Counted from the stretch's first letter, positions 10,501 to 19,600 are shown. The stretch: 64,000 bases of DNA from Lujinxingia litoralis (GCF_003260125.1 NZ_QHKO01000002.1:372001-436000); one strand, 5' to 3'. Notes: generated by a model from the letters alone, not told the origin. Program-made: numbers and translations.

Positions 10501-10546
10501 GTGCGCGAAGCAAAAAGTCCATAACAGGAGCGCCACCGGGCCGCAC
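7505..10546 (-). CDS. Large tetratricopeptide-repeat membrane protein
   Basis: A 1013-aa protein. The N-terminal about 90 residues form a short helical repeat domain, then an acidic Glu/Ala-rich linker, one transmembrane helix at about residues 218-242, then about 750 residues of TPR-like helical repeats. Recognisable repeats are A-Q-A-L-F-E-Q-A-L-E-L-A-P-G-H-P-E-V-N and A-R-E-Y-F-A-R-A-L-Q-K-N-P-T-A-P. TPRs mediate protein-protein contacts, so this is probably a scaffold for the co-encoded DUF58/MoxR group. The start may be GTG at 10546 or ATG at 10522; neither has a good Shine-Dalgarno sequence. It begins 15 bp after the OMP gene. Confidence 0.8.
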   Translation of the reverse strand: MRPGGAPVMDFLLRAQKALDRGDAVRGLVQLVEGLRRHPEREDALDLLLYTYTRSVEYPGVESDMLRALEFQPARGELLGLLCEDLESREKVAMARALRQLAREQGMDVIVPAPAVPGARDGDAEQGTDDAEESAAGEPPGEGNGGLAAEASVSGESLARESEEAPEQGEREGARKRGEVLQDPVEVERAQVVRRDVGLPTTEEIERRRPSHSPRHLRRRVALVALGAVALAVLGATTWAGWEHTRRVRLQAELDTRLESLDYMDLTPLDDALAGASRGHRESSEVVERWAFASAVQTVELGPGEEEVGDGELGEGASTAWGMAARALLATAAADWEAATEHVVLAEHSEPMSLAALYARGRLCEARGQWDCALGGYQRLLARHQQFVPAHAGMMRLAAHRYDQALWEAHRQALERAHPEHVYVGLTWFELGEHDARHQTPADGGEDLFVRAWRGLAGAAEALDEDGVLAMDRVRPAVERTPALAPGLVVAGQASVLLFEPEAARDYFLAALADSGLRAEFYHQVQVIAPKGLVALGRPDLALPLSLAVDDAPTLPTDAQAQTRGQVLARYEATRPAHLSEPYEVGDAPTDIRIEALQVRASVLRELGSSEQAVRTLEPLLTQERWSDEARLGIARAHMVAGRRRAARTIVGQIKDEAQRAQGVAALAYASGKFEEAVDAREVPGEWESRRILALSFLALGRGRDAAGVLDERMELDLTRLRIYARSGEVPADFESAVERWNQVGPVGVSHLVDLGTTAFWRRDLERAQALFEQALELAPGHPEVNWQMGLLERLAGEDARARGYFRRSWRGDENDSSLLIELGRVHLDFERYEMAREAFLLATLRDRRSVAAVEGLGRAYMLGDPARGRRDLPQLLRDYSSSAGHAPAVAEMNKWLAILHGSREGDEAAAPHLQRAREVGGNRADVLAEMGRYHLARQESELAREYFARALQKNPTAPAPHWGLAQVALQDGEQQRAAEHLDRLEALDAEAPWPELLKAARTALKPVAEVAE

Positions 10547-10561
10547 ATACGCGGCCGCGAA

Positions 10562-11314
10562 TCAGCGCGAGATCTTCACTTCGCCCGGGAGGAAGATTCC
10601 CAGCCCCACCGAGAGCATCACCGTATTGGAGAGCTGAGGGCTGGCGGAGCCGCTGCTGATCTCGGCGCGGTTGTAGAGGTAATTACGCACCTGGAAGTTC
10701 AGTGCGAACATGTCGCTAAGGAAGAACCGGGCACCGCCACCGAAGTAGCCTCCCGGGCGCGTTCCTGCGATGCCCTCATCGGTGGCAAAGCCCTCAATGG
10801 CAGGCTCAACCCCTTCGTTTACAATCACCATCCCGCCAAAGAGATGAAGATCGTAATGAGAGAAGAAGGAGTTCATCACCGAGAACTTCCCGAAGATCGG
10901 CACGTAGGTAAAGCCCACGTCGGCGGCCCACCCGATGGAGGAGTAGCTCAGGCGTTCCAGCCGCGCATCTTCGTTCCCCTCGGCCAGGGTCCGCTCCAAA
11001 TTCTCACGCAAATTGGTCTGCGGATGAAAGGCACCATACTGAAACGAGGCGCCCAACCCGAAGGAGTTGTTTAGAAAGTAAGTTCCACTGACGCCCACCA
11101 TACCATTGCGGGTGTAAGCATCATTCATGGTGAACGCCACCATGGGCTGAAGCTCAAAACGCGCGGAACGATGCAAGAGCTGACGCCGTACAATAGGCCC
11201 GCTCTCCACGGCGGCGATCTCGTCACTTTCAGCAGCTTGAGCCGGCGTATGCGGCATCCACATCGCGCTCAAGACCAGGGCGAAGACCAGGGGCCAGCGA
11301 TTCGACTTCTTCAT
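10562..11314 (-). CDS. Outer-membrane beta-barrel protein (myxobacterial-type), copy 2
   Basis: A 250-aa protein with a signal peptide ending A-Q-A-A. The mature part has alternating polar/hydrophobic strands and Gly/aromatic patterns typical of a small beta-barrel: M-V-A-F-T-M-N-D-A-Y-T-R, G-L-G-A-S-F-Q-Y-G-A-F, G-G-A-R-F-F-L-S-D-M-F-A-L-N-F-Q-V-R-N-Y. It resembles the outer-membrane beta-barrel domain family known from myxobacteria and relatives, which is an assignment from memory of the family. It is paralogous to the next gene upstream (11362-12096); both share the R-R-x-x-L order, the N-D-A-x-x-R block and the mid-protein F-x-P-x-x-G-K-F block. GAGAAG precedes the ATG. Fifteen bases separate it from the TPR gene. 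Confidence 0.78.
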   Translation of the reverse strand: MKKSNRWPLVFALVLSAMWMPHTPAQAAESDEIAAVESGPIVRRQLLHRSARFELQPMVAFTMNDAYTRNGMVGVSGTYFLNNSFGLGASFQYGAFHPQTNLRENLERTLAEGNEDARLERLSYSSIGWAADVGFTYVPIFGKFSVMNSFFSHYDLHLFGGMVIVNEGVEPAIEGFATDEGIAGTRPGGYFGGGARFFLSDMFALNFQVRNYLYNRAEISSGSASPQLSNTVMLSVGLGIFLPGEVKISR

Positions 11315-11361
11315 GAGCTTCTCAACCAGACAGGCTACAATTCAGTGCACAGGCGTCGCGT

Positions 11362-12096
11362 TCAGCGCTGCGCCGAGGCTTCACTATCGGAGTACTCAAA
11401 GCTGGTGGGCAGGTAGAGGCTTACTCCCGCCCCCACCGATACCGAGTGGGTGAGCACGCCCTCACTGACCCCGCGCAGCTGGGCGCTGTAGATCGTGTCT
11501 CGAACCTCCAGGTTGAGCGCCATCCAGTCGTTCAAAAACACCCGGGAGGTCACCGCCGCCGTTCCAGCCAACCCGCTCGTACCGCCGGGGCGCGCGATCG
11601 AGGCCGAGTTCGCAAAGAGCGCCCCCGCCGAAATCGACACGTCGTAAAAGAAGAGCCCGCGATTAAAGAGGGCAAACTTCCCAACCAGCGGCGCAAACCC
11701 CAGCTCGGCGCCACCGGCCCAGTTCAGATAGGCCGCATCAGTCCGCGCACGCGCCTCGCTGTCCACATCCCGGAAGGTTTGAGTGGGACCTCCGAGCACA
11801 TCGCCAAAGTTGTACCAGTCAAAGACCAGCCCGGCGTAAAAGCGCTCGGAGAAGTGGAAGTTGGCGTTGGCTCCGACCCGGAAATTTCGATACACCGCGT
11901 CGTTAACATTCACGCCAAAACGCGGCGACACGTCCAGACGCTTCTTCTGAAGCACTGGCCGACGCTGAATGACGTGAATGGTGTCGGAGAACTGCTGCAC
12001 GCTTTCTTGAGCGGCAGCCGGCGCGCTCACGGCAGCAGCACTGCACAGCGCAGCAAGAGCAAGCAAATGACGAGCGGCGAAACAACGGTGAGACAT
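11362..12096 (-). CDS. Outer-membrane beta-barrel protein (myxobacterial-type), copy 1
   Basis: A 244-aa paralogue of the following gene, and the first gene of the seven-gene run ending with the DUF58 gene. It has a signal peptide ending A-P-A-A-A-Q-E, then beta-barrel strands: D-V-S-P-R-F-G-V-N-V-N-D-A-V-Y-R-N-F, N-F-H-F-S-E-R-F-Y-A-G-L-V-F-D-W-Y-N, F-A-P-L-V-G-K-F-A-L-F-N-R, V-F-L-N-D-W-M-A-L-N-L-E-V-R-D. The tandem arrangement suggests a duplication. The role is unknown: a structural or assembly-linked outer-membrane protein. The 250-bp region upstream holds a possible structured leader. Confidence 0.77.
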   Translation of the reverse strand: MSHRCFAARHLLALAALCSAAAVSAPAAAQESVQQFSDTIHVIQRRPVLQKKRLDVSPRFGVNVNDAVYRNFRVGANANFHFSERFYAGLVFDWYNFGDVLGGPTQTFRDVDSEARARTDAAYLNWAGGAELGFAPLVGKFALFNRGLFFYDVSISAGALFANSASIARPGGTSGLAGTAAVTSRVFLNDWMALNLEVRDTIYSAQLRGVSEGVLTHSVSVGAGVSLYLPTSFEYSDSEASAQR

Positions 12097-12227
12097 GATT
12101 CATCCAGAGGCTGGGACCTGGGAGATTTTTGGCTCCAGGCCCACTACAGCTCGACCGGGGCAAGTGCCCCGCACGGGTTTACCTTCGAATCGCTGGCCGA
12201 GATATAGCACAGGGATTTTTGAAGCGG

Positions 12228-12311
12228 CAAGTCACCCTCTTGCCCCTTTCGGGGCCCACAGCGCGCCCGACCTGGCTTCGGGCGTGGCGTGCTGCGGCTT
12301 CAGGTGACTTG
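12228..12311 (-). ncRNA. Candidate structured RNA or leader (three-way junction)
   Basis: A perfect 9-bp closing stem pairs 12228-12236 with 12303-12311 (CAAGTCACC / GGTGACTTG). Inside lie two hairpins. One is GCCCC/GGGGC at 12242-12246 and 12251-12255, capped by GAAA on the minus strand. The other is CGCCCGA/TCGGGCG at 12264-12270 and 12278-12284, with a further CAGC/GCTG pair (12259-12262 with 12291-12294). The fold lies between ftsY and the start of the OMP operon, on the strand both use. It could be a 5' leader element of the OMP/MoxR operon, a small RNA or chance pairing in G+C-rich DNA. No known riboswitch core was recognised and no U-tract follows. Confidence 0.35.
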
Positions 12312-12347
12312 TAAAAAGACGCACACCCTCCATCGACGCGATCGCGC

Positions 12348-14135
12348 TCACATGAAAAGCGCCTCCACGAACTCTCTGGAGTCGAAGGGACGTAAATCTT
12401 CAACCCCTTCGCCAATGCCAATGTAACGCACCGGCGCGTCCAACTCGTCGCAGATCCCCAGGATCACTCCGCCCTTGGCCGTACCATCGAGCTTGGTGAG
12501 CACCACCCCGGTGATATCGCAGGCTTCTTTAAACATGGACGCCTGCTGAATGGCGTTCTGACCGGTATTGGCATCGAGCACCAGGATCGTCTCGTGAGGC
12601 GCCCCTTCCAGGGCTTTGCCGGTCACCCGACCGATCTTGCCCAACTCATCAAGCAGGTTGACCTTGGTATGCAGACGCCCTGCAGTGTCGCAGATGATGA
12701 CGTCGGCCCCCTCAGCCATGCCTTTCTCAATACCGGCATAGATGACCGAAGCCGGATCGGCACCGTCTTCGCCGCGATGGATCGGGATGTTGGTTCGCTG
12801 GGCCCACACATCCAACTGCTCGACGGCCGCCGCGCGGAAGGTATCGCCAGCGACCAGCATCACGCTCTTACCTTCGCGCTTCAACTTGCTGGCAATCTTG
12901 CCAATGGTCGTGGTTTTACCCACACCGTTGACTCCGATCACCAGCATGACAAAGGGCGTATGCGCATCGAAATCGATCGAGCCCTCGTGCTTACTGAGGA
13001 TATCTTCGCAATACGAGCGAATACTCCCCCAGATCGCCGCCGGATCACGCTTCTCGTCACTGGAGAGTTCGTCTTCGACCGTATCGATGATTCGCTGAGC
13101 GATCTTCGCTCCGATATCCGCCGTGAAGAGAATCTCTTCCACTTCATCAATGATATCGTCAGGAATCGTCTCGTGGCTAAAGAGCTTGCCCAGGCGATCG
13201 ACAAAACCGGTGCGCGTCTTCTGCAGGCCATCTCGAAGCGAAGCAGGCTCTTCCGCAGCGGGCTTGGCAACCGGCTCGGGCGCCCTGGTCACCACGGGCT
13301 CGGGTGCCGTCTCGATCGCGGGCGCTGCCTGGGCCGCGGGCTTAGGCAGTTTGGGCTTCGGGAGAGCCCCGGCGCCACTCTTCGTACGACCGCTCGTGGG
13401 CTTTGGCGCAGGGAGGCTGATCCCCCCCTCCTCTCGCACTCCACCGGGCGCCTCCGGAGTGGAGACCTTCGGCAGGCTAAGACGGGGCTTAGGCGCGGGC
13501 TTGGTCTCAACCTCGGGCGCCTCGGCCTCGGCAAGCTCCGTGGCAGCCTCGCTCTCAGACACCTCAGCCTGGCGTTCTTCTTCAACCTCAGGCGCTTCGG
13601 CCGCGGCCTCTTCCTCCAGCGCGGGAGCTCCCGCTTCGACCGCGCCCTCCTCAACTTCAGGCTCACCGGCTTCAACAGCCTCCGACACCACTTCTTCGGC
13701 AGAAGGCTCCGGCTCCAGGGAAGGCTCGGCTGCACGCTCAGCCCCCCGTGGAGCTTGAACCTCAGCATGTTCTTGAGCCGAACGCTCGGTCGCCTCGGCG
13801 GCCGTCTCACGACGCGCCCCCTCGCCCTTGACCCGCGCGCGCTTCGCGAGCTTGATCTCGGCCAGTGACATCCCCTCATGAATCTCGACCGGGGCCTCGA
13901 CCTCGGGGCGATCCTCGAGCACATCCGCCGTGGGGGCCTGCCCTCGCTCTGGCGGCGTGGCTCGCGGACGCTCCACATCGGCGCCCTTCCCTTTGCGCAG
14001 GAACATCAAGAAGGCGACCACTGCCAGCAGCACAAGTGCTACCAGAACAATCGGCAACCAACTGACCGGCTCCACCTCAGCGGCCTGACCCAGAAGCGTC
14101 AGCTCCGTGGCACTGCTCAAAAGCGTCTCACTCAT
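12348..14135 (-). CDS. ftsY: Signal recognition particle receptor FtsY
   Basis: FtsY is the SRP receptor GTPase that docks ribosome-nascent chains at the inner membrane. The C-terminal NG domain is clear: [13 protein letters not shown] (P-loop), [33 protein letters not shown] and a C-terminal [12 protein letters not shown]. The N-terminus has one hydrophobic helix (about residues 22-44) and then about 230 residues of acidic Glu/Ala/Pro-rich sequence. It is therefore a membrane-anchored FtsY with a long A domain. The ATG at 14135 has GGAAGGACGG just upstream and is preferred over the ATG at 14147. Confidence 0.95.
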   Translation of the reverse strand: MSETLLSSATELTLLGQAAEVEPVSWLPIVLVALVLLAVVAFLMFLRKGKGADVERPRATPPERGQAPTADVLEDRPEVEAPVEIHEGMSLAEIKLAKRARVKGEGARRETAAEATERSAQEHAEVQAPRGAERAAEPSLEPEPSAEEVVSEAVEAGEPEVEEGAVEAGAPALEEEAAAEAPEVEEERQAEVSESEAATELAEAEAPEVETKPAPKPRLSLPKVSTPEAPGGVREEGGISLPAPKPTSGRTKSGAGALPKPKLPKPAAQAAPAIETAPEPVVTRAPEPVAKPAAEEPASLRDGLQKTRTGFVDRLGKLFSHETIPDDIIDEVEEILFTADIGAKIAQRIIDTVEDELSSDEKRDPAAIWGSIRSYCEDILSKHEGSIDFDAHTPFVMLVIGVNGVGKTTTIGKIASKLKREGKSVMLVAGDTFRAAAVEQLDVWAQRTNIPIHRGEDGADPASVIYAGIEKGMAEGADVIICDTAGRLHTKVNLLDELGKIGRVTGKALEGAPHETILVLDANTGQNAIQQASMFKEACDITGVVLTKLDGTAKGGVILGICDELDAPVRYIGIGEGVEDLRPFDSREFVEALFM

Positions 14136-14290
14136 CCGTCCTTCCATCTTTGAAGTTGATCCTGGCCGGGCTCAACGACTCACCCCGACGGGTGAGCCTT
14201 CCTTCGGGTACCGGCGCGCGTGATCGTGCCTGCCCCTTTTGCCCCGCTCTCCGCGTGCACGTCAACCGCCCCGGCGGCGAAGCCACGCCC

Positions 14291-17200
14291 TCATGAGGCC
14301 ATTTCCTCATCCACCTCGGAGAGGCGTACCGACACGATCTTGGAGACTCCGGCGTCTTCCATCGTGACCCCGTAGAGCATCTGAGGCGCCTCCATCGTAC
14401 GACGGTTGTGGGTGATAACGATCATCTGACTGGTCCCACTGAGGTCGCGCACCATCTCGGCAAAACGCCCCACGTTCGCCTCATCAAGAGGAGCGTCAAC
14501 CTCATCCAGCACCGAGAAAGGCGTCGGCTTGAGCAAGAAAATCGAGAAGATCAAGCTCACTGCCGTCAGCGCCTTTTCCCCCCCCGAAAGCAGCGTCACG
14601 TTCTGCAGCTTTTTACCCGGCGGCTGAACCTCGATATCGACCCCCGTCTCCAACATATTCGAAGGGTCCGTCAAAATCAGACTGGCTCGACCACCACGGA
14701 AGAGTCGAGGGAAGACCTCTTGGAACTTTGCATTGACCGCTTCAAAGGTCTCTCGAAAGCGCTTCCGACTCTCGGCATCCATGCGCGCGATAACATCACG
14801 CAGGTCAGCCACCGAGCGTTCCAGGTCGGCCTGTTGCTCGGCCTGGAAACGATGGCGTTCTTGAGTCTCGGCAAACTCCTCGATCGCCAGCGGGTTGACC
14901 GGCCCCAGGCGCTCGATGCGCTTGCGCAAAAACTCCGCGCGTGACTTGCGCTCCTCGGGCCCCAGTTCGATCTCCCGCACCAGCGGTTGAGCCTCAGCCA
15001 GTGTGAGTTCGAAGCGTTCGGCGAGTTGCTCGTCGATGTGCTCCATGGCCAGCTCGGCTTCGCGGGTGGCGACCTCCAGGGCCTGAAGTGACGCTTGAGC
15101 TTCGTCGAGACTCTTACGCAGCGCACGCACCTTGAGTTCATGGGCCTGCACCGCCTGCGCCACTTCCTCAAGTGTTACTTTAGCCTGCTTCACTTCGTCA
15201 CGGTGCGCCTTGTGATCGCGCTCCACCTCCGCCAGCTCCGTCGTCAGAGCTTCCGTGCGCATCCGCGCATCTCGTGCCCGCTCGCCTTGCTCCTCGATTT
15301 CACGGGTAAAGCGCGCGATCTGCCCCTCGGCATGACCGATGGCACCACGCAATCGCTGCGCACTCTCTTCGAGATGGCGGCGGCGTTCGCGAACCTGCGC
15401 CACGCGAACTTTTTCATCGGTGAGTTCGGCGTTGCGCGCCTCCATGGCCTCATTGAGTTCAGTGAGCGTGGCCACGTATGCATTCAACGCCTGCTCAAGC
15501 GCCGGCAACGCCTCGGAGAGTTCGACCTCTCGGGCACCAAGAACCTCAAGCTCTGCCTTAAGACCGGTGCGCAGCTCCTGATGCTCTTTGAGCTCGCCCT
15601 CAAAAGCCTCGACCCGCTTGAGCGCGCGCATACGCTCGCGCTCTTCGTTGTCGCGCTCCTGCATCAAGCCACGTGCCCGATGAACCGCATCCTGCAGCGC
15701 TTCGCGTACCGACTCGACCTCATCTTCGGCGACCACAAGGTCTTCCTGAGCAACCTCAAGTTCTTCTTGAGCATCTTCGTCCGCCACGCTCAGCTCGGAC
15801 AGCGCCTCCCGGCCGCTTTCCAGGTCACGCGCCTGGCGCAGAAGAGTTTCGGCCTGTTCACCAACGCCCCCACCGATCACCCGACCATCGGCGAAGATGA
15901 TATCGCCTCGCGCGGTCGCCCACGCACGATGCCTCGAATCGTCGATGGAGGCCGGAACCTCGGCCAGCTCTTCGACAATCGCCAGACCTTCCAGCCATCC
16001 CGCCAGGGCCTGACGAGGGTCCTGCGTCGGCTCTGGAAGAATGTAGCAGGCGACGCGCCCCACATCTTCGCTGGCCAACATCGCCAACGCATCAAGCGCT
16101 GCCTGACGGTCACGCACCACGATGTCGCCAATACGATCGCCCAGGTAGGCGGCGTACGCCGATTCCAGCCCTTCGGGCACCGCCAGAAAGTCGCCGGCCG
16201 GCCCGAGCACATCATCGCGCCCCTGCTCCTTGGCCCAGCTCACAACTCGCCGCACACCCTCCTGATAGCCTTCGCCTCGCTCACGCATCTCCTCCAGGCT
16301 CTCGACCCGCGCGCGTGTGGCAGCCAGGCGCCCCGCAATATCACGGGCGTGGGCTTCGGCTTCTTTTAAGGTCTCGCGGGCCTCGGCCTGACGCTCCTGA
16401 GCATCCCCGCTCTGACGCTTGAGCTGCTCAACCTCTTCGGCCACCCGTTCATGATCCATGGTCAGGCGGCTGACAGCCCTGCTGAGGTCTTCAACATCCT
16501 CGCGAGCCGCTTCCAGATTCTCACCGGTGGTGGCAGCCCGGGCATCCATCTCACCGAGCTGAGCTTCCACCCACTGCAAACGATCACTGACGCGCCCGGA
16601 ATCGCTCCGACTCTCCGACAACTCTCGCTGAGCGCTGTCGCGTTCGGCCTGAAGCTGATCACGACGCTCTCGAAGCGCCTCCAACTCCTGCTGCACGCGC
16701 TGCACCGCATCGTCATCGTCCTCCGGCTGCATCACAAAAGTTTCAAGCTCCTCCTCAACTCGCAGGAGCTCCACCTTGAGATGCTCACGACGCTCTTCCT
16801 GACTGCGCTTTTCATCGGCCAGCGTCAGCGCGCGATCTTCGGCCCGCGTGATCGCCTCCGTAGAGTGTTCCAGCTGGGATCGCGTCAGGTTGAGCCGGGT
16901 ATCGAGCTTATAAAAAGACTCGGTCAAGTCGGCGTGACGACGCTCGGCCTGGTGCGCATCGACGCGGGCCGTACTCAGCAGACCTTCGCCCTGCTCCAGA
17001 TCCGTTTTCGCCTGATGCTGGCTACGTCGGGCATCGCCGAGTTGACGACGAGACTCGGTCGCTCGCCCCATGGCTTCGCGACGCTTGTCGAGCAGCAACG
17101 CGATCTCCAACGCGCGCAACTCTTGACTGAAGCGCTGGTGCTCTTCGGCCTTTTTCGCCTGCCGCTCCAGAGCGCCCAGCTGCTTGGTGATCTCGTCGAG

Positions 17201-17980
17201 CACATCCCGGGTGCGCTGCAGGTTGAGCTCGGTGCGCTCCAGTTTGCGCTCAGCCCGATCGCGCTGGCCTTTATAACGGGTAATCCCGCTGGCCTCTTCA
17301 ATGATCAAACGGCGCTGTTGAGGCTTGGCGTTGACGATAAAGCCGATCTGCCCCTGCTCAATGATCGAGTAGCCCTGCTTGCCTACGCCGGTCCCGGCCA
17401 GGAGGTTCTGAATGTCCATCAGGCGGCAGGAGATCTTGTTGATCAGGTACTCACTCTCGCCGGACCGATGCAGGCGACGGGTGATCGCGATCTCGGCCAC
17501 ATGGCGCAGCTCTCGTGGCAGTCCGTCACCGGAGTTCCAGCCTGGCGCAACCTCGGGCGCCTTCTCGGCATCTACCGGGTCGTCAACGACCAGGGCCCCC
17601 TGAAGTGGCAACCCCTCAGCATCTTCAGGCTCCGCCTCCGGTCCCGTGAGGCTCAGCTCGTCCAGCGGAGCCTCACCTTCCTGATGCTCCTCATCTTCGG
17701 CGAGCTGTCGCACGCGCGCGGTGTTCTCAAACACCAGCGTGACCTCAGCCATCCCCCCGGGACGATGTTTCTCGGTGCCGGCAAAAATCACATCTTGCAT
17801 CGAGTCGCCGCGTAGACTCTTCGGCGACATATCGCCCATAGCCCACTTGATGGCATCCACCACATTACTCTTGCCACAGCCGTTTGGCCCTACAATGCAG
17901 GTCATCCCGTCGCTGATATCAACGGTGACCCGATCGCGAAACGACTTAAACCCCACAATCTCAATTCGACGTAGCTTCAT
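14291..17980 (-). CDS. smc: Chromosome segregation protein SMC
   Basis: SMC is the ATPase of the chromosome-condensing SMC-ScpAB complex. Walker A G-P-N-G-C-G-K-S-N lies at residues 31-39. The ABC signature L-L-S-G-G-E-K-A-L and Walker B F-S-V-L-D-E-V-D-A-P-L-D-E-A-N lie near the C-terminus, with two long coiled coils around a hinge between. At 1229 aa it is slightly longer than usual. Most of the extra length is an acidic insert at about residues 90-160, between the V-F-E-N and I-T-R-R-L-x-R-S-G-E-S-E-Y strands of the head, where typical SMCs have a short loop. It lies 156 bp upstream of ftsY on the same strand. The ATG at 17980 is the natural head start. Confidence 0.96.
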   Translation of the reverse strand: MKLRRIEIVGFKSFRDRVTVDISDGMTCIVGPNGCGKSNVVDAIKWAMGDMSPKSLRGDSMQDVIFAGTEKHRPGGMAEVTLVFENTARVRQLAEDEEHQEGEAPLDELSLTGPEAEPEDAEGLPLQGALVVDDPVDAEKAPEVAPGWNSGDGLPRELRHVAEIAITRRLHRSGESEYLINKISCRLMDIQNLLAGTGVGKQGYSIIEQGQIGFIVNAKPQQRRLIIEEASGITRYKGQRDRAERKLERTELNLQRTRDVLDEITKQLGALERQAKKAEEHQRFSQELRALEIALLLDKRREAMGRATESRRQLGDARRSQHQAKTDLEQGEGLLSTARVDAHQAERRHADLTESFYKLDTRLNLTRSQLEHSTEAITRAEDRALTLADEKRSQEERREHLKVELLRVEEELETFVMQPEDDDDAVQRVQQELEALRERRDQLQAERDSAQRELSESRSDSGRVSDRLQWVEAQLGEMDARAATTGENLEAAREDVEDLSRAVSRLTMDHERVAEEVEQLKRQSGDAQERQAEARETLKEAEAHARDIAGRLAATRARVESLEEMRERGEGYQEGVRRVVSWAKEQGRDDVLGPAGDFLAVPEGLESAYAAYLGDRIGDIVVRDRQAALDALAMLASEDVGRVACYILPEPTQDPRQALAGWLEGLAIVEELAEVPASIDDSRHRAWATARGDIIFADGRVIGGGVGEQAETLLRQARDLESGREALSELSVADEDAQEELEVAQEDLVVAEDEVESVREALQDAVHRARGLMQERDNEERERMRALKRVEAFEGELKEHQELRTGLKAELEVLGAREVELSEALPALEQALNAYVATLTELNEAMEARNAELTDEKVRVAQVRERRRHLEESAQRLRGAIGHAEGQIARFTREIEEQGERARDARMRTEALTTELAEVERDHKAHRDEVKQAKVTLEEVAQAVQAHELKVRALRKSLDEAQASLQALEVATREAELAMEHIDEQLAERFELTLAEAQPLVREIELGPEERKSRAEFLRKRIERLGPVNPLAIEEFAETQERHRFQAEQQADLERSVADLRDVIARMDAESRKRFRETFEAVNAKFQEVFPRLFRGGRASLILTDPSNMLETGVDIEVQPPGKKLQNVTLLSGGEKALTAVSLIFSIFLLKPTPFSVLDEVDAPLDEANVGRFAEMVRDLSGTSQMIVITHNRRTMEAPQMLYGVTMEDAGVSKIVSVRLSEVDEEMAS

Positions 17981-18131
17981 GCCGGTGGCTCAACCCCAGG
18001 GTGTCGACCAATCTCCACGCGCTCCCGGTGAGCCCGTCAGAGGGGGCGCACGTTAACCCTAACCCGGCTCCGTATTCAACCACCGCATTCACCCCAGCCA
18101 AACCCCAAAATTCCCTTTCCAGCACAACCAC

Positions 18132-19484
18132 TTAACCCCTCCTCACAAACCTCAACGGCACTTCCCCCTTTGGTCGAAGCGTGACCGAAGGGGCGAGCCG
18201 CTGGCGAGTTTCACTCAAATCCTCCACGCGGTACGCGCGCAGAATTACGGCCAGCACTAACACCAGCTCCATCATCGCAAAGTGATTGCCGATGCAGATT
18301 CGTGGCCCCCCGCCAAAGGGGAAGTACACAAAACGCGGCAATCGTTTTTCGAGATCTCCGGCCCAGCGTGAAGGCACGAAGCGATCTGGCTCCTCGAAGT
18401 AGGCCGGGTGCCGATGCATCATCAGCGGGGAGGCCACCACCTGCTCTCCCTTCTTCAGCTTCCAGGGACCTATTTGAACGTCTCTGGCGGCTTCGCGTCC
18501 GACGATCCAGGCCGGCGGATAGAGGCGCAGAGCCTCGTTGGCCACAGCCTTCAGATAGGGAAGTCTTGCCACCGCGTCGGAGCCGAATTCATCGCCGAAT
18601 GCATCGAGTTCGTCATGAACCCGCTGCTGCGCGCCGGGGTGATTGGCCAGCAGGTAGAGCGCGTAGGTAATGGCCAACGCCGTGGTCTCGTGGCCCGCGA
18701 GAAAGATCGTGAGCGCCTCATCGCGGAGCTGCTGATCGTCCATGGCCCGGCCCTCTTCGTCGCGGGCCACAATCAGTCGCCACAAGAGGTCATCGCCCTG
18801 CTCTTTCTCCTGCTGACGTTCACGGATCAACGCGCCGATAACCTCGTTGAGGGTGCGCACCGCGCTCTTATTCAGCGACGTCAGTGGCGGATCGACATAG
18901 TCCATCACAAAGCGCCAGGGCGTATGCGCGCGCTGGTGAAAGGCGTCCATCGCATCCCCGAAAGCTCGGTCAATGCGCTCTATTTCGTGATCCATCTCCA
19001 GATTAAAGAGGGTCTTCACGACGATGCGCAGCGTCAGCTCCATGCTTTCGCGGTGGAAATCCAGGTCGACCCGTTCTCCCCACCTCGCGATCATGGCACG
19101 GGTAAAGCCCACCATCGCATCGGCGTACCCCTGAATATGGCGGCGTTTGAGCGTCGGTGCGGCGAGCCGGCGTTGATGACGCCAGAGCTCCCCCTCACTG
19201 GTAAGAAGGCCCTGACCGAGCAGCTCATCCAGCTCATGAGTGAGTTCATCTTTGATGAAGCACTCGGCCTTGCGCAGCATCACCTCTTCGATAAGCGCCG
19301 GATCGCTGAAAAGCCAGAACGCACTTCCCGCGAAACGAAAACGTACGGCCTCGCCATAGCGCCGCTGCAGGCCGCGGAGCATCGGAATGGGGCCGCGGAC
19401 AAAATCAACTAACGTCGGCGCAATCGCCAGGCCCCGGGGGCCCGGCGATCGCCGCGAACATGACGTGGTAGAAGGCATAGACAT
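18132..19484 (-). CDS. Cytochrome P450
   Basis: A haem-thiolate monooxygenase of about 450 aa. The diagnostic motifs are all visible: the I-helix oxygen-binding A-G-H-E-T-T, the K-helix E-A-L-R (ExxR), the P-x-R-F-x-x-x-R-W meander, and the haem loop F-P-F-G-G-G-P-R-I-C-I-G with the axial Cys. There is no fused reductase domain, so external ferredoxin or flavodoxin partners are needed, and none is encoded nearby. The ATG at 19484 has GGAG about seven bases upstream; the longer frame back to 19538 is a basic extension unlike P450s. It lies beside the lasso-like genes but points away from them. It might be a tailoring enzyme, or an independent lipid/secondary-metabolite hydroxylase. Confidence 0.93.
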   Translation of the reverse strand: MSMPSTTSCSRRSPGPRGLAIAPTLVDFVRGPIPMLRGLQRRYGEAVRFRFAGSAFWLFSDPALIEEVMLRKAECFIKDELTHELDELLGQGLLTSEGELWRHQRRLAAPTLKRRHIQGYADAMVGFTRAMIARWGERVDLDFHRESMELTLRIVVKTLFNLEMDHEIERIDRAFGDAMDAFHQRAHTPWRFVMDYVDPPLTSLNKSAVRTLNEVIGALIRERQQEKEQGDDLLWRLIVARDEEGRAMDDQQLRDEALTIFLAGHETTALAITYALYLLANHPGAQQRVHDELDAFGDEFGSDAVARLPYLKAVANEALRLYPPAWIVGREAARDVQIGPWKLKKGEQVVASPLMMHRHPAYFEEPDRFVPSRWAGDLEKRLPRFVYFPFGGGPRICIGNHFAMMELVLVLAVILRAYRVEDLSETRQRLAPSVTLRPKGEVPLRFVRRG

Positions 19485-19600
19485 GCTGGCGCTCCGCTGC
19501 CTTCGCCGCCAACGCAGCGAAAGCCTGCACAACCTCAAGATGGTTTAAAGATGGCTCAAGGTTGGCACATCGAGCGCTGTGGTCAAGGCCCCTGTTCTTT

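Noticed and set aside
12228..12311. The fold upstream of the OMP operon as a hammerhead ribozyme or SRP RNA
   Set aside because: The conserved CUGANGA and GAAA core of hammerheads and the SRP-type asymmetric loop with GNAR tetraloop context are not present.
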